Shown piece after piece: positions 59,471 through 64,000 of a stretch of 64,000 bases of DNA. The DNA is from JAVDCA01 sp963819385 (GTDB taxonomy: Bacteria > Pseudomonadota > Alphaproteobacteria > Rhizobiales > Xanthobacteraceae). The stretch spans positions 1,674,001-1,738,000 of the forward strand of contig CAWFVV010000006.1 of NCBI GenBank assembly GCA_963819385.1, in the 5' to 3' direction. The position numbers and the translations under genes are program-made. Each line of letters opens with the position of its first letter. Within the stretch, counting starts at the first letter, position 1. A model generated the notes under the pieces. It was not told the origin of the DNA. It ran no database searches and saw nothing but the letters and a program-made list of their open reading frames with translations.

Positions 59471-60435
59471 CCGCATGGCCGAGGCCCCCTACGATTCGGA
59501 GCCGGCCGCGGCGGCGCGGCGGCTGCCCGCGGAGCCGCCGCGCGAGACGCCGGTCGTGCCGCGCAGCTCGATCTCCGGCCGCGCCCTGGTCGCGGTGGTC
59601 GCCATCATGACGTTCCTCGCCTCGCTCACGACCGGCGCCGTGATGCTGGTGCTCGGCTCGGCCGCCGAATGGCAGTCGGACGTGGCGCGCGAGATGACGA
59701 TCCAGATCCGCCCCCTGCCCGGCCGCGACCTCGACGCCGAGGTCAACGACGCGGCCGCGATCGCCCGCGCGACGCCGGGCATCGCCGACGTGCGGCCCTA
59801 CACGGCGGCCGAATTCGGCGCGCCTGCTCGAGCCCTGGCTCGGCACCGGCCTCTCGCTCGACGCGCTGCCGGTGCCGCGCATCATCGTGCTGCGCGTCGC
59901 ATCGGGCCAGCGCGCCGATCTTGCGGCGCTGCGCGCGGCGCTCACCGCCAAGATCCCGGGCGCGAGCGTCGACGACCACCGCGGCTGGATCGACCGCATG
60001 CGCGCCATGGCCAATGCGGCGGTCGGGGTCGGCGTCGGCATTCTCGCGCTGGTCCTGGTCGCGACGGTGCTCTCGGTCACCTTCGCGACGCGCGGCGCCA
60101 TGGCGACCAACCGGCCGATCGTCGAGGTGCTGCACCTGATCGGCGCCCGCGACGCCTATATCGCGGGCCAGTTCCAGCGGCAATTTCTCATTCTCGGCCT
60201 GCAAGGCGGCCTGATCGGCGGCGGCGCCGCCATGCTCCTGCTGGCGCTCGCGGGCATCTTCAGCAACCTCTTTCTCGGCACCGCCGCGCAGGAGGAGACC
60301 TCGGCGCTGTTCAGCACCTTCTCGATCGGCATCACGGGCTACGCGGCGGTGCTCGGCCAGATCGTGCTGGTCGCCGCCGTGACGGCCGGCACCTCGCGCC
60401 ATGTGGTGAGCCAGACACTCGCGACCATCGAGTAG
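59457..60435 (+). pseudogene. ftsX: cell-division ABC transporter permease FtsX, one-base frameshift
   Basis: The N-terminal part (SSISGRALVAVVAIMTFLAS, the first helix and PGIADVRPYTAAE) is read in one frame from 59457, and the rest (RLLEPWLGTGLSLDALPVPR, then NRPIVEVLHLIGARDAYIAG and three more helices) is in another. The switch is at about 59814-59820. Removing one T from gaattcggcgcg would restore ESARLLEPWLG as in the family. As written, translation would run into a non-native stretch after residue 120. The gene overlaps ftsE. A sequencing error is likely if the locus is needed, but a real mutation cannot be excluded. Confidence 0.88.
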
Positions 60436-60478
60436 CCATCCGGAAATCCGCCGTAAGATGGGCTATACGAAGAGACCG

Positions 60479-61204
60479 ATGCCCAATGGCGAAGCCAAAT
60501 CGGCGGTTGAGCCCGCAGCCGGGGAGCGCGTCGCGCCGGCGCGTGCGTTCCCGCGCGCGCTCGCGATCCTGCGCTACGGCCTCGTGCTGTCCGTGCTGGC
60601 CGGCGTCATCGGCCTGGCGCTCGGCTTCGTCTGGTTCGTGCACCGCGTGCCGACCGACGAAGCGCCCACCGACCGCACGGCCGAGGGGATCGTGGTGCTG
60701 ACCGGCGGCGCGCTGCGCATCAACGATGCGGTCGAGCTGCTGGCCGCCGGCCGAGGCCAACGGCTGCTGATCACCGGCGTCAACCCGACCACCCATTCGC
60801 GCGAGCTCGCGCGTCTGACGCCGCGCTACCGGGCGCTGTTCGGCTGCTGCATCGACCTCGACCATTCGGCGCAGAACACGATCGGCAACGCGGTCGAGAC
60901 GCGGCGCTGGACGCGCACGCGCGGATTCCACTCGCTGCTCGTCGTCACCTCGGCCTACCACATGCCGCGCGCGATCGCCGAGCTGTCGCACGAGCTTCCC
61001 GACGTGACGCTGATCGAGTTTCCGGTGCTCACCGACCGCCAGCGCGCCGAGCCATGGTGGTCGAACGGCGCGACCGCGCGCCTCGTGATCTCCGAGTACT
61101 TCAAGTTCATCGCCGCGGTCGTGCGCATGCGCATCCTGCCGGCGCGCGAGGACGAGGACGAAGGCGAAGCGGCGCGCCCGCCCGATCGCGGCGCACGCAC
61201 ATGA
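60479..61204 (+). CDS. DUF218 (YdcF/ElyC-like) membrane-anchored protein
   Basis: A 241-residue protein with one N-terminal membrane helix (YGLVLSVLAGVIGLALGFVW) and a DUF218 domain. Family marks are GIVVLTGGALRINDAVELLA, GRGQRLLITGVNP, DHSAQNTIGNAVETRRWTRT and LLVVTSAYHMPRAIAELSHE. ElyC-type proteins affect peptidoglycan or lipid-carrier metabolism in the envelope. I chose the ATG at 60479, which has GAAGAG upstream; one at 60458 would add seven residues. The stop overlaps the plsC ATG by four bases, so both are coupled. FtsEX lies upstream on the same strand. Confidence 0.88.
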   Translation: MPNGEAKSAVEPAAGERVAPARAFPRALAILRYGLVLSVLAGVIGLALGFVWFVHRVPTDEAPTDRTAEGIVVLTGGALRINDAVELLAAGRGQRLLITGVNPTTHSRELARLTPRYRALFGCCIDLDHSAQNTIGNAVETRRWTRTRGFHSLLVVTSAYHMPRAIAELSHELPDVTLIEFPVLTDRQRAEPWWSNGATARLVISEYFKFIAAVVRMRILPAREDEDEGEAARPPDRGART

Positions 61205-61941
61205 TCGCCCTGCGCTCACTCGCCTTCAACACGCTGTTCTATCTCGTGCTCGCGCTCTACCTGGTGGCGGCGATCCCGACCTTGCTGATGCCGCGCCGCG
61301 CGATCATCGCGCTCGCGCGCCACTGGGCGCGGGCCAACCTCGCGCTGCTGCGGATCATCTGCGGCATCACGGTCGACTGGCGCGGGCTGGAGAAGATCCC
61401 GCATGGTGCGATTCTGGTCGCCGCCAAGCATCAGTCAGCATGGGAGACGTTTGCGCTGCTCACGCTGTTCGACGATCCGACCTTCATCCTCAAGCGTGAG
61501 CTCTTGTGGCTTCCGTTCTACGGCTGGTACGCGCGGCATGCCGGCATGATCCCGGTCGAGCGCGGCGGCGGCAAGCCTGCCCTCATGGCCATGGCGGAGC
61601 GGGCGCGCGCGGCGCTCGGTGACGGCCGCCAGATCGTCGTGTTTCCCGAAGGCACGCGCCGGCCGCCCGGGGCGGAGCCGCACTACAAGTACGGAATCGC
61701 GCACCTCTACGGCGCCTGCGGCACGCCCTGCGTGCCGATCGCGCTCAATTCGGGCCTGTTCTGGCCGCGCCGGAAGTTCCTGCGCTATCCAGGCACGATC
61801 GCGGTCGAGATTCTCGACCCGATCGCGCCGGGGCTCGCTGTCGATGAGTTCTTCCCGCGGCTGCAGCGCGAGCTCGAGGCCGCGACGGCGCGGCTGATCG
61901 CTGAGGCGGAAGCCCCCGCCGCAGCGCGGACGCCAAGCTGA
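61201..61941 (+). CDS. plsC: 1-acyl-sn-glycerol-3-phosphate acyltransferase
   Basis: A 246-residue inner-membrane acyltransferase that makes phosphatidic acid. The catalytic block reads AAKHQSAWETFALL, where the usual HxxxxD has Glu in place of Asp, a variation common in alphaproteobacterial PlsC. The substrate motif is VVFPEGTRRPPG, and the third block is CVPIALNSGLFW. An N-terminal membrane helix (LRSLAFNTLFYLVLALYLVA) anchors it. Its start overlaps the DUF218 stop (ATGA). The operon ftsE-ftsX-DUF218-plsC links division and envelope synthesis. Confidence 0.93.
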   Translation: MIALRSLAFNTLFYLVLALYLVAAIPTLLMPRRAIIALARHWARANLALLRIICGITVDWRGLEKIPHGAILVAAKHQSAWETFALLTLFDDPTFILKRELLWLPFYGWYARHAGMIPVERGGGKPALMAMAERARAALGDGRQIVVFPEGTRRPPGAEPHYKYGIAHLYGACGTPCVPIALNSGLFWPRRKFLRYPGTIAVEILDPIAPGLAVDEFFPRLQRELEAATARLIAEAEAPAAARTPS

Positions 61942-61948
61942 CGCACGC

Positions 61949-63455
61949 TCAACCCGCTGCGCTGCCACTTTCCGCCAGCAGCGGCGGCAGCCGCCGCGCC
62001 GCCCAGTTCGTCGCAGTGTCGTACGCGTGGGCGAGCTGCAGGCAGGCGAGGTCGGCCTGGTTGGGGCCGACGATCTGGATTCCCATCGGCAGGCCCTGGG
62101 CGTTGAAGCCCGCCGGTGCCGCGAGCGCCGGGCAGCCCGACATGGTGACCGGCAGCACGCCCTTCATCCATTCGTGATAGGTCTCCATCTTGCGGCCCGC
62201 GATCTCGCGCGGCCAATGCAGATCGACCGCGAACGGGAAGAGCTGGGCGGTCGGCATGACGAAGTAATCGTAGGTCGCGAAGAATTTCCGCACGGCCTGA
62301 TACCACTCGGTGCGCACGACCGAGGCGGCCGTGATGTCGAAGGCCGAAAGCTTGCGGCCGCTTTCCACCTCGAACACGGCTTCCGGCTTCATCAGCGCGC
62401 GCTTGGCCGGGTCCTCGTAGTAGGCGAGCAACGCGCTTCCGCTCTGCCAGGCGCGCAGCGTGAGCCATGCCCTCCAGACCGCCTCGACGGAATAGTCCGG
62501 CTGCGCTTCCTCGACGATGCAGCCGAGCGACTTCGAACGTCTTCAGCGCCTCCTGGCAAAGATCGAGGACACCCGGCTCGTAGGGCAGATAGCCTTTGAA
62601 GTCGCCGACCCACGCGATGCGCTTGCCCTTGAAATCGCCCTCCAGGCTGCCGGCAAATCGCGTCCCGTCACCCGGCATCGACAGGGGCGCGCGGGCATCG
62701 CGGCCGGCCTGCACCGAGAGCAGGAGCGCGAGATCCGGCACATTGCGCGCCATCGGCCCGAGCACGCCCATCGAGGGCAGCCAGGCGTCGCGCGCGTCCG
62801 GCGGCACGAGGCCGAGGCTGGTGCGAAACCCGAAGACGTTGTTCCAGCCGGCCGGATTGCGCAGGCTTCCGCCGTAGTCGCCGCCGTCGGCGACCGGCAG
62901 CATGCGCAACGCGAGCGCGACCGCGGCGCCGCCGCTGCTGCCGCCGGCGGACCGCGTCTGATCGTAGGCGTTGCGGGTCGCGCCATAGACGGCATTGTAG
63001 GTGTGCGAGCCCAGGCCGAATTCGGGCACGTTGGTCTTGCCGATGAGGATCGCGCCGGCGCCGCGCATCCGCTCCACCATGATGCCATCAGCCGGCGGAA
63101 CGAAGTCCGCGAGGATGCGCGAGCCCATCGCCATCGGCATGCCCTTGACGGGCGAGAGATCCTTCACGGCGAGCGGGAAGCCGTGCAGCGGCCCCCTCAG
63201 CTCGCCGCGCGCCAGCTCTGCATCGCGCTCGCGCGCCTGCGCCAGCAGGGCGGCGCGGTCCTGCAGCGCGACGATGGCGTTGACCCGCGGGTTGAGCCGC
63301 TCGATGTGGTCGAGATGGGCGGTCATGACCTCGACGCACGAGACGCGCCGCGAGCGGATCGCCGTGGCCAAGCCGACCGCATCCATCATGACGATGTCGG
63401 ACGACGCAGCCGCCGCCAATGCCAGTTGGCCGCCATCGGATCGGCTCGACATCAC
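61949..63455 (-). pseudogene. amidase signature-family hydrolase, one-base frameshift
   Basis: Read on the minus strand, the N-terminal 300 residues carry the amidase signature: LAVKDLSPVKGMPMAMGS with the catalytic Lys, GSSGGAAVALALRMLPVADG and GGDYGGSLRNPAG with the Ser-cisSer pair. At about 62531-62536 one base appears to be extra. Before it the frame reads LDLCQEALKTFE, and the next frame continues SLGCIVEEAQPDYSVEAVWR to the end (LACLQLAHAYDTATNWAARR). Without repair the product loses its C-terminal third. The enzyme would hydrolyse an amide, substrate unknown; similar to aryl-acylamidases or glutamyl-tRNA amidase-like enzymes. Confidence 0.88.
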
Positions 63456-63555
63456 GTCCCTCCCCTGGGTCTTGATTTAGCCGCGAAACCGATGCGACTT
63501 CTAAAGTATTCACCCGCCCACGGCACGCTGCGGGCCGCCCCGCGCGCGCCCCAAT

Positions 63556-64000
63556 TCAAGGTTTCAGTGGCGCTGCCGACGAGCGGGAACGGCTGTCATG
63601 CCCCTTGAGCCGCTCGGCGAGGAGATGCAGGTCGGTGTCGCGAATGCCCTGCGCCTCGATTTCCGCAACCGTTGCCAGCACGTAATCCGGATTGGCCCCC
63701 GAGCTGCCATGCCCCTGCCGCACGAAATGCAGTTGCTGTTCGAGATCGAGCCGGCCGGCATATTGCGCATGTCCGCGATCGACCACGTAGACCAGCGCGC
63801 GCACGCGCCGCTCGGGATCACCGTCGATGAACACATCGCGCCAAGCCTCGCGATAGACCATGGTGACCTGCTCGCGCCCGCGCAGGTAGGAGATCGTCTT
63901 GTCACGCAGGCCACGCTCGACCCGATACGCGATGCCGCGGCACGCGCCGCCGCGGTCAAGGCCGAGCACGAGGCCGGGCCTCTCCGGCGTGCCGCGATGG
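63556..64000 (-). CDS. ChaC-like gamma-glutamylcyclotransferase, 5' end beyond the window
   Basis: The frame is open to the end of the window, so the start lies outside. The visible 147 residues match the ChaC family: RGTPERPGLVLGLDRGGACR, GIAYRVERGLRDKTISYLRG and then REAWRDVFIDG and VYVVDRGHAQYAGRLDLEQQ, with NPDYVLATVAEIEAQGIRD near the end. The active-site Glu region (YLRGREQ) is present. ChaC enzymes cleave glutathione or gamma-glutamyl peptides to 5-oxoproline. In rhizobia the gene is often called gamma-glutamylcyclotransferase. Together with gshA and the Kef-like antiporter, it is a third glutathione-linked gene in this window. Confidence 0.88.
   Translation of the reverse strand, partial: HRGTPERPGLVLGLDRGGACRGIAYRVERGLRDKTISYLRGREQVTMVYREAWRDVFIDGDPERRVRALVYVVDRGHAQYAGRLDLEQQLHFVRQGHGSSGANPDYVLATVAEIEAQGIRDTDLHLLAERLKGHDSRSRSSAAPLKP

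Overview
The window is a GC-rich chromosomal segment of an alphaproteobacterium, most likely order Hyphomicrobiales (Rhizobiales) near the Bradyrhizobium/Rhodopseudomonas/Pseudolabrys lineages. The evidence is gene content and order: a C5-pathway hemA; a separate F0 operon atpI-atpB-atpE-atpF'-atpF; an aa3 oxidase block coxB-coxA-ctaB-(small protein)-ctaG-coxC-DUF983/SURF1 followed by thrC and an M16 protease; CpdR, IalB-like and Flp pilin genes; and metX-metW divergent from chorismate mutase-hisC-tyrC. No rRNA, tRNA or CRISPR array was seen.

Layout. 1-1.7 kb: two tandem L,D-transpeptidase genes and a small conserved ORF. 1.76-3.3 kb: an inactivated IS1182-type element inserted in a REP sequence. 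3.4-10.9 kb: housekeeping genes (GlcG/HbpS-like, CapA-like, prmA, DUF4189-like, Xaa-Pro aminopeptidase, hemA). 10.9-14.6 kb: an accessory patch between hemA and a second diverged copy of the hemA 3' end. It holds a decayed DUF3631-like fragment, palindromic repeats and a cluster of small exported cysteine-rich proteins; this is the most novel part. 14.6-22.4 kb: an AbrB-type transporter, a sodium-symporter-like hybrid histidine kinase, a convergent LuxR response regulator, a DUF4212 small membrane protein and a YjbQ protein. 22.6-25.2 kb: the F0 operon, with an FNR/FixK-like box and a sigma70-like promoter upstream. 25.5-38.4 kb: HAD hydrolase, frameshifted lipoprotein, GNAT, M16, thrC, the oxidase block and ialB. 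38.5-47.2 kb: subtilase, tldD, rlpA, ccdAB, a PAN-domain protein, a polytopic membrane protein and a Kef antiporter. 47.3-56.1 kb: DUF1127, a LysR regulator, gshA, a lipoprotein, metXW and aromatic amino acid/histidine genes. 56.3-64 kb: Flp pilin, cpdR, a zinc-ribbon protein, ftsE-ftsX (ftsX frameshifted), DUF218, plsC, a frameshifted amidase and a partial ChaC.

Themes. (i) Respiration and energy: hemA makes the haem precursor, ctaB makes haem O, ctaG/SURF1 assemble the oxidase, and the F0 operon is preceded by a possible oxygen-responsive site. (ii) Envelope: L,D-transpeptidases, RlpA, FtsEX, DUF218, PlsC and TldD. (iii) Repeats: several REP-like palindrome families occupy the intergenic gaps, and copies have entered the reading frames of prmA and the hemA tail. 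(iv) Single-base frameshifts recur (transposase, lipoprotein, hemA tail, possibly GNAT, ftsX, amidase). Either these genes are decaying or the assembly carries indel errors; sequence alone cannot decide.

All calls come from reading the sequence and recalling protein families. No database search was run.
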